Positions 16,173 through 24,990 of a DNA stretch of 32,162 bases are shown here, one piece after another. The DNA is from an uncultured Pseudomonadota bacterium (GTDB lineage Bacteria; Pseudomonadota; Alphaproteobacteria; RF32; CAG-239), in NCBI GenBank assembly GCA_949292335.1, contig CASEYY010000008.1, positions 1 through 32,162 on the forward strand, in the 5' to 3' direction. Position 1 is the stretch's first letter. Every line of letters starts with the position of its first letter. The position numbers and the translations under genes were made by a program. Under the pieces are notes generated by a model that saw nothing but the letters and a program-made list of their open reading frames with translations, did no database searches and was not told the origin of the DNA.

Positions 16173-17169
16173 TTTTTTCAGCCTTTCCTTCAACCCGTAT
16201 TACGACATGGTCTTCGTGACGCCCCATAGAACCTTTAAGTAAAGGTACATCACCGCAGAAAATGTTTACTTGTTCTTGTGGGGTGATGTCAAGAGGCAGA
16301 AACGAGCCTTTTTGCCATGAGGAAACATCACTCAATTTGGCGGTAGTTTCTTTTAATACGGCCTTAATTTCGACATCGGTTTCCCATAGCTGAGACATAA
16401 GGTGATTTTCCCAGATAGTGTCGCGACCGAACCTTTCGCCCATAAACATTTGCAACAACAATTCACGAACCGGTTCAAGCGTGGCATAGGGTATCATAAG
16501 ATCAATTTTGCCGCCGCGATCTTCCATATCAATGCGTAAGTGTGCGACGATAACCGCGTTGGACATACGGGTAATGGTGGCAAAACGAGGGTTGGTCTCC
16601 AGACGATCAAAAACAAAGCCAACCGAGGTAACGGGGTCAAAGGCCGTTGATAAATCGCTTAAAATAAGTTGGATTATTTCTTTTACAATGTTGAGTTCTA
16701 TCGTGGTATAGGGACGACCGTCAATCCGCATGGCCGCGGTACCGCGGCGACCTCCGAGCAGTACATCTACCATCGAGTATATCAAAGAGCTGTCAAGGGA
16801 GATTAAGCAATAATTATCCCATTCTTCGGCCTTAAATACGCTGAGAAGGGTAGGCAAAGTGAGCGAATCTATGTATTCACCAAAACGCATGGATTCTATG
16901 GAATCTAATGAGACCTCGACATTGTCTTGGGTGAAGTTTCTTAATGAAGTGGCCATCAGACGAATCAAACGGTCAAACACAATTTCCAGCATGGGTAATC
17001 TTTCGTATGATACCATGTTGGAGTTTAAGATGGCCTGTACTCCGTTTTTGTGAGAATATTCATCTTCCGAGGAAGATCCGTAGCCAAGAAGAGAGTCTAT
17101 CTCGTCTTGGTTTAGTATTTTAGAATCTTGGGTCTCACTGTCATCAATATTTTGATTGTCGCTTGTCAA
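16165..17169 (-). CDS. fliM: Flagellar motor switch protein FliM
   Basis: A 334-residue C-ring protein that binds CheY-P and FliG and controls rotor direction. The N-terminus has the conserved switch segment ILNQDEIDSLLG (18-29, CheY-P binding). The middle domain carries LPMLEIVFDRLIRLMATSLRNF, the GGRRG motif (LLGGRRGTAAM) and MRIDMEDRGGKIDLMIPYATLEP. The C-terminal SpoA-like domain (VEIKAVLKETTAKLSDV to VNIFCGDVPLLKG) contacts FliN. The start is TTG at 17169 with AGAGG upstream. It lies 24 bp after fliL and overlaps the next gene by 8 bp. Confidence 0.95.
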   Translation of the reverse strand: MTSDNQNIDDSETQDSKILNQDEIDSLLGYGSSSEDEYSHKNGVQAILNSNMVSYERLPMLEIVFDRLIRLMATSLRNFTQDNVEVSLDSIESMRFGEYIDSLTLPTLLSVFKAEEWDNYCLISLDSSLIYSMVDVLLGGRRGTAAMRIDGRPYTTIELNIVKEIIQLILSDLSTAFDPVTSVGFVFDRLETNPRFATITRMSNAVIVAHLRIDMEDRGGKIDLMIPYATLEPVRELLLQMFMGERFGRDTIWENHLMSQLWETDVEIKAVLKETTAKLSDVSSWQKGSFLPLDITPQEQVNIFCGDVPLLKGSMGRHEDHVVIRVEGKAEKNG

Positions 17170-17193
17170 GTCAATTACCTCTTAAATCTTGGG

Positions 17194-17697
17194 TTACTGT
17201 AGTTCAAACACACTAAAGTTAAGGCCTTTTATCTTCACCGGTGCACTCACCAGATTAAACCTGTATAAAAGTTCTTCTTTAAGCCAGTAAAGGCCACTGG
17301 AGCCTAATAATTCTTCATATCTCAATTCGACCATATGGCTTAGTATGGAATCGCTGAGCTTGGAAGTCAGAGCTTCAATTATGCGAAGGTTTTCAATACT
17401 TGAGAGCTCTAAAGTTACTTTCAGACGTAGCTCATGCGAGCCGTCTTGGCCTTTTATGGTATATTTTACTTCCGGAAGGTCGTAAAAAGCCGTTACTTCC
17501 TCAGATGAATCGGAATATTGGACGATGTTGTAGTTGGAAGAAATAGAATCGTAGGAGGTGTTTAGGGCAAAATAGGCTCCCACGGTAATACCTATAATAA
17601 CCAAAATCGGCAACAGCAACAGCATTATCATTTTGCGTTGCGGCTTAGGGTTTGCGGTGCTTTCTTCCTCGTTTTCTATGTCAGTATCATCTATCAT
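17194..17697 (-). CDS. fliL: Flagellar basal body-associated protein FliL
   Basis: A 167-residue protein: a cytoplasmic acidic N-terminus, one membrane helix (about 24-46, IMLLLLPILVIIGITVGAYF) and a periplasmic stomatin-like domain (TAFYDLPEVKYTIKG, LRLKVTLELSS, ALTSKLSDSILSHMVELRYEEL). FliL stabilises the stator at the rotor and supports torque under load. It is the first gene of the minus-strand fliL-fliM run; the region 17698-17887 must contain its promoter and that of the divergent pilin-like gene. TACAAT at 17847-17852 is a possible -10 for the plus strand, but no -35 stands at a proper distance. Confidence 0.92.
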   Translation of the reverse strand: MIDDTDIENEEESTANPKPQRKMIMLLLLPILVIIGITVGAYFALNTSYDSISSNYNIVQYSDSSEEVTAFYDLPEVKYTIKGQDGSHELRLKVTLELSSIENLRIIEALTSKLSDSILSHMVELRYEELLGSSGLYWLKEELLYRFNLVSAPVKIKGLNFSVFELQ

Positions 17698-17893
17698 GAT
17701 TAATTACAGTATTTGTGGTTATCTCCCGATTTTGTTTTGTTTATTTTAGCCGATTATTTTTATAAATAAATGCAAATTTGTTACTTATTAAACCATTTTC
17801 GTCATTTGATAGTAATAATTTAATATATTTGAAACAATTTTTGTGTTACAATAGCATAGTGTAGGGTATGTTGAGGAGTGATGAGGAGTGTAT

Positions 17894-18577
17894 TTGTGGG
17901 TTGTATTAACTACCTTTTTGGCAATGTTGGCGGCTTTTGTCCTGCCGATAAGGGGAGATACTGACGAATTGGTTAATGTGCCCATAGCTCAGACCAAATT
18001 AACCCAAATGGTTATGAAACAAAGAGCCGGACAGAAATTGATTAAATACAATTCTTATCCTTTTTACAGCACTAAAGAAGAGCGTGAAGTAGGTTTTTCT
18101 TCCGGAGAATGGGATGTTTCTGCTTATTTGCCGGTTGGTTTTGAAGATAATGATGAGTATGTGACGGCTATGTATTGTGCCGAAGCAGAAAGTCCGACGG
18201 TACCGATTGATAATTGCAAAAAAACTGCCGCCGAACCCAGATGGAGGTGGTTGGTAACGACGGGACCGATACCGGAAAGATGGCAAAATGTTAATTTGAC
18301 TAAGGATGGTAACAGTAACCTGATGTCGGCAGAAATGAGTGCGGCTTTGCGAAATATGGTTACATCTTCGGAAATGGCAGGTTATGTTGCGGCAGGGGAC
18401 AGTGATAAATTTTATATAGACGGAAGCGAATTAAAAAGGCAAAATGAAGATATGTTGTATGTCATTAATTATCAGGGTGACGCGTATGAAATTCCGGAAA
18501 TAGTGGCCAATAATGCGGTTGGTGATTGTTTGGGTGCTTATGACGGATTGTGTATGGTTTATATTTCAAGGAACTAA
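17894..18577 (+). CDS. Membrane-anchored protein of the prepilin locus, unknown function
   Basis: About 227 residues. The start is uncertain: TTG at 17894 is best placed for the AGGAG at 17884-17888, while a GTG at 17888 in the same frame would sit on top of it. A hydrophobic N-terminus (WVVLTTFLAMLAAFVLP) is followed directly by a soluble extracytoplasmic part with four cysteines (MYCAE, DNCKK, GDCLGAYDGLCM) and tryptophans (WRWLVTTGPIPERW). It lacks a Gly-x4-Glu prepilin motif, so it is more likely a single-anchor protein or a degenerate minor pilin. It ends 12 bp before the large prepilin gene with the same orientation and is almost certainly co-transcribed; an assembly partner or cap of that protein is a reasonable guess. 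I do not recognise the family. Confidence 0.7.
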   Translation: MWVVLTTFLAMLAAFVLPIRGDTDELVNVPIAQTKLTQMVMKQRAGQKLIKYNSYPFYSTKEEREVGFSSGEWDVSAYLPVGFEDNDEYVTAMYCAEAESPTVPIDNCKKTAAEPRWRWLVTTGPIPERWQNVNLTKDGNSNLMSAEMSAALRNMVTSSEMAGYVAAGDSDKFYIDGSELKRQNEDMLYVINYQGDAYEIPEIVANNAVGDCLGAYDGLCMVYISRN

Positions 18578-18589
18578 GGGAGAGTTGCT

Positions 18590-21550
18590 ATGAGAAAGTT
18601 TGCTAAAAATAATATACTGCAGAAGGGCAGCATGATGGTGGAGGCTCTAGCAATGCTCGGGCTTATTACCATGGTAACTCCGATATTGTATAAAAAAGCA
18701 GCCGAGAGAACAACTGAGTTGCAGGATATTAATGTGGCTACTCAGCTGAGAATGGTTTCTAAGGCAGTTGATAGCTATTTGGCTGATAATTATGTGAGTA
18801 TAAGTGAGGATCATTCCGGCGGTGCCGATGAATTTTTTGAATTGTCGGACAGCGAAATGGCCGAGCTTGAAAATTATATGCCGCACGGTTTCAAATATGA
18901 TCAGTCAAAGCTGTTTGATGATTTTAAGGTCGGGGTGAGAAAACAGGTCGTACCCGATGTCAACGGTAATGACCATTTTATCTATACTTCGGCAATATTA
19001 GCTCCGTTGAAAAACGAGTTGTCTATGATGCGGTCTTCAAAAATTGCCTCGATGGTCGGTGCCGGCGGCGGTGTGTACAGGGGCGGAAGCTTGCAGGGCG
19101 TGCAAGGAACCTGGACTGCCGATTTGGATGCAAACGGCTATGATTTCAGTGACACCGGAGATTTGAAAGAGGGAAGTTTGGCTGTGATTTCCGATGAAGC
19201 TATCAGCTCGGTTAAAGGTGATGTAAGCTCTGCCGATGTGTTGTACAGGGTGGATACCGGTGATATTGATAAAAATACCATGCAGACAACTCTGTATATG
19301 GGCGGAAATGATGTCGATGAAGTAGCGAAGTTGATTGCCCAGTCTGATAAAATTACTATTGGAAATGATGAAAATGATGGCGGACTTTTGGTCAACGGTG
19401 CAACCGAATTGGCAAATACTTTAAATGTTACCGGAGCAGCAACTTTGGAAGATACCTTGGATGTGACGGGTGCTACGGAATTGGCTAGCACTTTAGATGT
19501 GACGGGTGCTACAACTTTGAATGATGCGTTGACTGTTGGGGGACTGTCTACTTTGAAAAAAGGTGCCGATGTTTCGGATCATCTTGATGTTGTGGGTAAA
19601 ATGTCACAGTCTGGCGGTGATGCTAAGTTTAATCCTAAAAGTATGTTTGATGTATATGTTAATGCTGGAGGTGCTATAGCCAACATTCGCTCAGATGATG
19701 AAAATATTACTTTAACCCAAGGTAAAGGAATTGATATCAGGGCAGAAAAAGGATCCGTGGGATTGATTGGTAATGATACGGAAATAATTGGTGTAAACGG
19801 AGTGACCATTAGTGGTAAAGGAGATAATGGAGTAACAATAAATGCCCCAGATACAAAAGTGCTTCTTAATACTAAGCTGACTGACATGGCTGGCGATGCT
19901 AGGGTCAGAAGGAATTTGACGGTTGACGGAACTTTTACTGCCGATAAAGTACACGGAAAAACCTCTATCAGTGGCGGCGGAACTACTCCTGAGAATGCAA
20001 ATTTTTATGCTGACGCAAATAAAGTTGAAATTGACAAAAATAATTTTAGGGTTGGTTCTAGTGATAATTACCGCATTCTTGCAAATGCAGGAAATGTAAC
20101 CATGAAAGTCGGAACTCAAGCTGGGAAGATGTCTGGATTATCCATTGATATATTTTCAATGGAGGGAGTATCGGGTAATTCTAATCTTGTGATGTCTACA
20201 GGAGTAGCTGGGTTAACAACAGGCGGGCCTGATGGTACTATTCCTCCTTTGAATGGTTTTGGAGCTAAAAATAGATTCTTATTATATCAACGTAATGCGT
20301 TGATAAGTGCGGAGAATGATATACAATTGAAGAGTTTTAACAATGGTGATATTGCCATGGTGGCGGGTAATGTTCAGCTTGATGCTAATGGTTTGGCTTT
20401 GGCTAAAAGCGGCTCTACAATTTCGTCCGGTGCAGTTGGCGATGGTGCTATTGGTACCAGTGCTTTGCCTCCAGGCGCAGCAGTTGCGATATCACGTGAT
20501 GGTATCTTGGAAGTAAGAGCACCGACAAAAGATGTTAATGGGGGCTTTATCAGAGCCAGAAGATTGGTGAGTGATGTGCCTTATCCGAGTGGTGATGCTT
20601 TTCAAGGTTATGATAAAGATGGATTGGCGCCTGGTAAAAAATATGACTATTATCAGGTTAATCCAGCTTATACTTCAGTGATGAATGATATTAAACTGGC
20701 CAGCCGCGGCGGCGCCAGATTGAGCGATATCTTGCCGGATTTTATCAACAAAGGTATTTATGTGGTAGATAATACTTATCAAGATGCTTCGGTTGGTAAT
20801 TCTTGGCCTACTATATCCGGAGGAAAACCATCTACCGAACCGGCATCTTGTGATACAACCGCTTGTATCGCTTCTCCGTGGTTGGGTTTTGTACCGGCTC
20901 CGCAGTGTCCGAAAAATTATGCTAAAGGTATTACCATTACTCCTTTCCGTTGGCGTATGTCTGAGGTGTTTGCCGTTTATAATTTGCCAAGCCCGTCAAC
21001 CGGGTATGGCGACATTATTTCGGGAAAAGGGAATACAACTGGTAAAAAATTTAGAGAATACTTCTTTCGCTATACCGATCCACAAGAGGCAATGTTTGAA
21101 CTGTCAACAAACAGCAGCGATTCACATACCCATGTGCCGGAAAGCGGATATCCGATGACTTTCCAGACCAATACCTGGCTCAATACAACAATGGAAGCCG
21201 TAGGAACAAACATAACTGATTTGCAAGGGTGGCATGCAATTATGGGATTTGTTTATCGTCCGTTGGAATATGAAGATTTGTTGAATGATTTGAGTAGTCA
21301 GCCGATAAAGGAAGAAGATGTGTATTGGAATGTCTTTCCGGTGTATGCTCAAGAAATGGCCGGAGTGGCCAGTGTATACTGTATTTTCGATCGCTATAGA
21401 TTAGATGGCGGTACTCGTACTTGGGTGTGGGGAAGTGATACTCCTGTTTATCAATATGACCAGTTGAATAACTTCCAGTCGGGTTACACTAAATCAGGTA
21501 TGAATGACGACTTAAATGATCCGCAACTGGGTTATGATGATGTGTGGTAA
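18590..21550 (+). CDS. Large type IV prepilin-like protein with fibre repeats (tip adhesin-like)
   Basis: 986 residues. The N-terminus is a class III prepilin signal: a short basic leader, cleavage after Gly13 (QKG/SMMVEA), Glu at mature position 5 and a hydrophobic helix (ALAMLGLITMVTPILY). A pilin-like α/β part follows to about residue 200. Residues about 265-345 contain repeats of about 12 residues (LDVTGATELAST, LDVTGATTLNDA) like those of phage tail fibres and bacterial stalks. Residues 345-720 are β-rich and Gly/Asn/Asp-rich. The C-terminal 270 residues have four cysteines, many aromatics and motifs such as PQCPKNYAKGITI that recall PilV-type tip adhesins. Length and layout suggest a minor pilin carrying a receptor-binding fibre. 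AGGGAG precedes the ATG, and a strong terminator follows at 21575. No processing or assembly genes are in the window. Confidence 0.75.
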   Translation: MRKFAKNNILQKGSMMVEALAMLGLITMVTPILYKKAAERTTELQDINVATQLRMVSKAVDSYLADNYVSISEDHSGGADEFFELSDSEMAELENYMPHGFKYDQSKLFDDFKVGVRKQVVPDVNGNDHFIYTSAILAPLKNELSMMRSSKIASMVGAGGGVYRGGSLQGVQGTWTADLDANGYDFSDTGDLKEGSLAVISDEAISSVKGDVSSADVLYRVDTGDIDKNTMQTTLYMGGNDVDEVAKLIAQSDKITIGNDENDGGLLVNGATELANTLNVTGAATLEDTLDVTGATELASTLDVTGATTLNDALTVGGLSTLKKGADVSDHLDVVGKMSQSGGDAKFNPKSMFDVYVNAGGAIANIRSDDENITLTQGKGIDIRAEKGSVGLIGNDTEIIGVNGVTISGKGDNGVTINAPDTKVLLNTKLTDMAGDARVRRNLTVDGTFTADKVHGKTSISGGGTTPENANFYADANKVEIDKNNFRVGSSDNYRILANAGNVTMKVGTQAGKMSGLSIDIFSMEGVSGNSNLVMSTGVAGLTTGGPDGTIPPLNGFGAKNRFLLYQRNALISAENDIQLKSFNNGDIAMVAGNVQLDANGLALAKSGSTISSGAVGDGAIGTSALPPGAAVAISRDGILEVRAPTKDVNGGFIRARRLVSDVPYPSGDAFQGYDKDGLAPGKKYDYYQVNPAYTSVMNDIKLASRGGARLSDILPDFINKGIYVVDNTYQDASVGNSWPTISGGKPSTEPASCDTTACIASPWLGFVPAPQCPKNYAKGITITPFRWRMSEVFAVYNLPSPSTGYGDIISGKGNTTGKKFREYFFRYTDPQEAMFELSTNSSDSHTHVPESGYPMTFQTNTWLNTTMEAVGTNITDLQGWHAIMGFVYRPLEYEDLLNDLSSQPIKEEDVYWNVFPVYAQEMAGVASVYCIFDRYRLDGGTRTWVWGSDTPVYQYDQLNNFQSGYTKSGMNDDLNDPQLGYDDVW

Positions 21551-21574
21551 TTGTCTGTTACGGCAGTTATAGAT

Positions 21575-21602
21575 AAAGCCCCGCTGTGAAAAGCGGGGCT
21601 TT
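21575..21602. terminator. Bidirectional terminator between the prepilin gene and infA
   Basis: The stem AAAGCCCCGCT/AGCGGGGCTTT has a 6-nt loop and A/T flanks on both sides, and serves the two convergent genes. Confidence 0.9.
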
Positions 21603-21614
21603 GTCGGAAATAAT

Positions 21615-21836
21615 TTAATCTTTGTGGCGGAAAGTTATGCGCCCTTTGGTCAAGTCATAAGGAGTCATTTCAATATCAACCTTGTCACCAACCATCACAC
21701 GAATGCGAAATTTACGCATTTTGCCGGCCGTGTGAGCCAAAATCTCAACACCGTTTTCCAATCTGACACGGAACATGGCATTGGGTAGCTTTTCTATAAC
21801 TTCGCCGGTCAATTCCAGCAGTTCTTCTTTACTCAT
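21615..21836 (-). CDS. infA: Translation initiation factor IF-1
   Basis: 73 residues, near the usual 72. A single OB-fold: [40 protein letters not shown], and [21 protein letters not shown] are all canonical. IF-1 binds the ribosomal A site during initiation and modulates IF-2 and IF-3. It stands alone on the minus strand between a terminator and the repeat-rich spacer at 21837-22335. Confidence 0.98.
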   Translation of the reverse strand: MSKEELLELTGEVIEKLPNAMFRVRLENGVEILAHTAGKMRKFRIRVMVGDKVDIEMTPYDLTKGRITFRHKD

Positions 21837-21956
21837 CTATGTTTTCCTAATTGATTGAACTTTTTGTCGTTTATAATACGGTATTTATGTTTTGGCAAGA
21901 ATTTTTTGGTTGGTTTGTTGGATAGTGGGCAGAAGAAGCATTATCTTTTTGCAGTT

Positions 21957-22049
21957 ATTCTCGGGCGTGTTTTTCTTTGTTGTCATTCTCGGGCTTGTTT
22001 TTCTTTGTTGTCATTCTCGGGCATATTTTTCTTCTTGTCATTCTCGGGC
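21957..22049. repeat. Short tandem repeats, period 28 bp
   Basis: The decamer ATTCTCGGGC begins at 21957, 21985, 22013 and 22040, spaced 28, 28 and 27 bp, with T-rich, similar sequence between (GTTTTTCTTTGTTGTC). Two more copies stand at 22119 and 22147, again 28 bp apart. The units look like decayed or slipped half-copies of the palindromes described in the next entry. Confidence 0.85.
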
Positions 22050-22278
22050 TTGTCCCGAGAATCTAAGAGTGTGAGACCCTCGGAACAAGTCCGAGGGTGA
22101 CGGTAAAAAAGGATTGTCATTCTCGGGCATATTTTTCTTCTTCGTCATTCTCGGGCTTGACCCGAGAATCTATGTGCCACAGCTTATGAGATCCTCGGAA
22201 TGAATCCGAGGATGACGAGGCTGTGTGGTGTCCGAGGGTGACAGGAGAGAGGAGACCCTCGGGTCGGAGCCCGAGGGT
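22040..22278. repeat. Array of five palindromic intergenic repeats
   Basis: Five inverted repeats of 23-24 bp begin at 22040, 22076, 22147, 22191 and 22255. Two are of the type ATTCTCGGGCTTG-CCCGAGAAT; three are of the type ACCCTCGGxxxxxxCCGAGGGT or ATCCTCGG...CCGAGGAT. They alternate, and many are flanked by GTC or GAC, so pairs could fold into larger structures. This fits the dispersed REP-like palindromes found between genes of many alphaproteobacteria. The array fills most of the 500-bp gap between infA and ptsN; I see no gene there. Confidence 0.85.
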
Positions 22279-22284
22279 GTTGGT

Positions 22285-22313
22285 AAAAAAAAGCGAGGCC
22301 GCTCGCCTCGCTT
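22285..22313 (-). terminator. Terminator of the kdsD-ptsN operon
   Basis: The stem AAGCGAGGC/GCCTCGCTT is followed on the minus strand by eight T residues. It lies about 20 bp after the ptsN stop codon. Confidence 0.9.
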
Positions 22314-22335
22314 AACTTAAATTCAGCAACAAATC

Positions 22336-22782
22336 TTATGCTTCACTCAAAGTGGCATATATCTCCGGAATTTTGCTCATTTGACGCAACTTGTGGCATA
22401 TCCCTTCATCTTTTAATATTCGTGATAGCATGGCCAATGCCGTTAAATGATCGGCTCCACTCCCTTCCGGTGATATCAGAATAAATACCAAATCTACCGG
22501 CTTGCCGTCTATGGCGTCAAAGTCTACCGCCGATGACGGTTTCGCAAAAAATGCGTATACCTTGTCTAACCCGGTAAAGCGACTGTGCGGTAATGCCGTA
22601 CCTCCGCCAAATCCGGTCGAACCTAGATTCTCGCGTTCTAAAAGAGAATCAAATACCGTTAAAGCATCTAAAGCGGTAACTTCCGAAATACGACGCGATA
22701 CTTCTTGCAAGAAATCACGTTTACTGTTTCCGGAAACCCCCAAGAAAATGCTGTCTTCACTTAATATTGCGGAAATATTCAT
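22336..22782 (-). CDS. ptsN: Nitrogen-PTS enzyme IIA (PtsN)
   Basis: 148 residues from the ATG at 22782 (MNISAILSED), which fits the family; an upstream frame extension to 22821 would overlap hpf and is not favoured. The phosphorylated histidine is His66 in GGGTALPHSR. Other family blocks are LLERENLGSTGFG and VDLVFILISPEGSGADHL. PtsN receives phosphate from NPr and regulates potassium transport, nitrogen responses and stress. It lies 16 bp after hpf, in the conserved lptB-rpoN-hpf-ptsN order. Confidence 0.95.
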   Translation of the reverse strand: MNISAILSEDSIFLGVSGNSKRDFLQEVSRRISEVTALDALTVFDSLLERENLGSTGFGGGTALPHSRFTGLDKVYAFFAKPSSAVDFDAIDGKPVDLVFILISPEGSGADHLTALAMLSRILKDEGICHKLRQMSKIPEIYATLSEA

Positions 22783-22798
22783 AGCTGTCACTTCGTTA

Positions 22799-23353
22799 TT
22801 ATTTGGGCTCAACCCAACCAATGTTGCCGTCCTTGCGACGATATACCATGTTGAAGTTGCCGGTCGCCGTGTTCTTGAACATTAATGCCGATTCATTGTT
22901 CAAATCCATGTACATTACTGCTTCCGAAACCGTGCACACCGGAATGTTTGCTTCTAACTCGGCAATGGTCAACGGAGCGTCGTCAATGTCTATTTCTTCG
23001 GCTTCTTCGTTAATGGAAAAGACTGCTTCATTGGCAATCTCGGCTAATCCGGTCTTTCCTTTGTGGTCGTTTAATTTGGTCTTGTGACGACGTAGGCGAG
23101 TGGCTATGTGCTCGTTGGCCGCATCAAATGCCGAATAGGGATCGCCTGCCGAACCGGTGCCTTTTAATACTATGTTCTTGGCAGGATGAACCGTTACCTC
23201 GGCTACAAATACATCTTTGACTTTGGAAAAATTAACCGAGCAATTTATCGGTGCCGGAAAATATTTATTGACCGAATTCAAGACATTTTCTTCTACATGG
23301 TTGCGGAGTCTGTCCCCGATGTCAACCTGATTGCCTGATAATGTTATTTGCAT
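22799..23353 (-). CDS. hpf: Long-form ribosome hibernation promoting factor
   Basis: 184 residues: the N-terminal ribosome-binding S30AE domain (MQITLSGNQVDIGDRLRNHV, ANEHIATRLRRHKTKL), a linker of about 40 residues and the C-terminal dimerisation domain (VSEAVMYMDLNNESALMF, GNFNMVYRRKDGNIGWVEP). The presence of the second domain marks the long form, which pairs 70S ribosomes into 100S dimers by itself. It follows rpoN after about 137 bp that include an AT-rich stretch likely to hold a separate promoter. Confidence 0.96.
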   Translation of the reverse strand: MQITLSGNQVDIGDRLRNHVEENVLNSVNKYFPAPINCSVNFSKVKDVFVAEVTVHPAKNIVLKGTGSAGDPYSAFDAANEHIATRLRRHKTKLNDHKGKTGLAEIANEAVFSINEEAEEIDIDDAPLTIAELEANIPVCTVSEAVMYMDLNNESALMFKNTATGNFNMVYRRKDGNIGWVEPK

Positions 23354-23490
23354 ATTTCTTTCCTATTAATACATTGATATTTAATAAAATTAATCATTCA
23401 TAAATGCGAATGTATTCACATTTTCGTAAACAATCAAATACTATGTTATTTTACATAAGTCAACACAAAAGTCAAATCCTTATAACCACT

Positions 23491-24975
23491 TTATAACCGC
23501 TTTAATCGTTTGCGTTCGCCGGAAGTGCCGATTTGCATTTGCTCGCGATATTTGGCTATCGTGCGACGAGCTATCTTGATTCCTTCTTGTCCCAATATCG
23601 CCGCTATGGCGTCATCTGATAAGATTGCTTCGGGCTTTTCATTGTCGATTAGATTTTTTATCTTGTGCTTTATCGTTATGGTCGAGGTGTCTTCGTCACC
23701 AAGGTAACTCCCCGCCGCCGCGGAAAAGAAATATTTTAACTCAAATACCCCTCGCGGCGTTTGCATATACTTACCGGAAACAACCCGGCTGACCGTGCTT
23801 TCGTTAACTCCTATTGCCTCGGATATGTCTTTTAGTGTCATCGGCCTGATGTACTCAACCCCTTTTTCCAAAAAATTATACTGCCGCAAAACAATTTCTT
23901 CCGATACCTTCAAAATGCTGCCAGCCCTCTGGTTAAGTGCTTTTATCAAGAAATTGGCTTTACTTAAATTTTCTTTTATGTATTTATTGCTTTTCGTATC
24001 TTTGCTTATTTGTGAAATGTATCGACGATTTATTAATAAACGCGGCAAAGTTTGCGGATTTAATGCCACAAGATATTCACCAAGCTTGTTCCTCCTTACC
24101 AAGACATCGGGAATTATTTCTTGGTTCCTTTCGGCAAAGTATTCGGCTGTCGGCTTGGGATTAACCGATCTTATCTTTGATATCATATTTAACAAATCAT
24201 CTTGGCCGCAGTTGCATAATTTTTCAAGCTCTTTGAATTTGCGGGCGGCCAGCAATTCCAAATTGTCGAGTAATATCGACATCCCATCACTCAGCTCGCC
24301 TGTGTCGGCAAGCTGAATCCGCAAACATTCTTCCAAACTTTCGGCAAATATTCCCGCCGGTTCAAAATGCTTCATCCTTTCAAGTATTTTGCTTATATAT
24401 TCTTTATTTACTCGCAACTTGGCGGCAATAGTATCTAAATCTCCGCGGAAGTAACCGGCATCGTCAAGTTGCTCAAACAATATAAACCCTATCATCCGGT
24501 CTTTGGTCTGGGAAAAGGCGATTTCTATCTGTTCGCCGATTATGTCGTATAACGATTTTCCCGAAGAAGCTCTTTTTTCAATAAAATCAAAGGGATTATC
24601 GTCATCTCGTGAGATTTTGGCTTGGCCGTAGTCTTGCCAACCATCGCTTTCGTAATCGGCGTAACCTTCTTTGTCGGAGCCATAATCATCAAATTCATTT
24701 TGGTAGTCGGTTTCTTCGCCGCCGCTCAAATTCTCGTCACTAAATGAGGATTGCTCGTTGCCATAATCGTCTATATCGGGAACGGCTTTCTCTTCGGCCT
24801 GAGCAGTCAGAAAATCTTCTTCTCGCTCCAAAAGCGGATTGGAATTTAGTTCTTCGCTCAGCACATCGTTAAGCTCAAGATTGGTCATTTGCAGCAAATT
24901 AATCGCTTGCCTAAGCTGCGGGGTCAGCAAAAGCGATTGACTTTGCTTAATCTCAAGTTTGGGGGTGAGAGCCAT
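23491..24975 (-). CDS. rpoN: RNA polymerase sigma-54 factor
   Basis: 494 residues. Region I is the Gln/Leu-rich activator-responsive part (KLEIKQSQSLLLTPQLRQAI). An acidic region II of about 90 residues follows (rich in Asp, Glu and Tyr, 60-150). Then come the core-binding domain, the helix-turn-helix that reads the -12 element (LKDISEAIGVNESTVSRVV) and the RpoN box (ARRTIAKYREQM) near the end. It directs transcription of nitrogen and flagellar genes with enhancer-binding proteins. It lies 15 bp after lptB, the usual order. Confidence 0.97.
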   Translation of the reverse strand: MALTPKLEIKQSQSLLLTPQLRQAINLLQMTNLELNDVLSEELNSNPLLEREEDFLTAQAEEKAVPDIDDYGNEQSSFSDENLSGGEETDYQNEFDDYGSDKEGYADYESDGWQDYGQAKISRDDDNPFDFIEKRASSGKSLYDIIGEQIEIAFSQTKDRMIGFILFEQLDDAGYFRGDLDTIAAKLRVNKEYISKILERMKHFEPAGIFAESLEECLRIQLADTGELSDGMSILLDNLELLAARKFKELEKLCNCGQDDLLNMISKIRSVNPKPTAEYFAERNQEIIPDVLVRRNKLGEYLVALNPQTLPRLLINRRYISQISKDTKSNKYIKENLSKANFLIKALNQRAGSILKVSEEIVLRQYNFLEKGVEYIRPMTLKDISEAIGVNESTVSRVVSGKYMQTPRGVFELKYFFSAAAGSYLGDEDTSTITIKHKIKNLIDNEKPEAILSDDAIAAILGQEGIKIARRTIAKYREQMQIGTSGERKRLKRL

Positions 24976-24990
24976 CAGCTTTTATTTCCG

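Noticed and set aside
21957-22278. CRISPR array
   Set aside because: The 28-bp spacing of ATTCTCGGGC units was suggestive, but the sequence between units is itself repeated rather than unique, the units are palindromic and irregularly spaced later on, and no cas genes are present.
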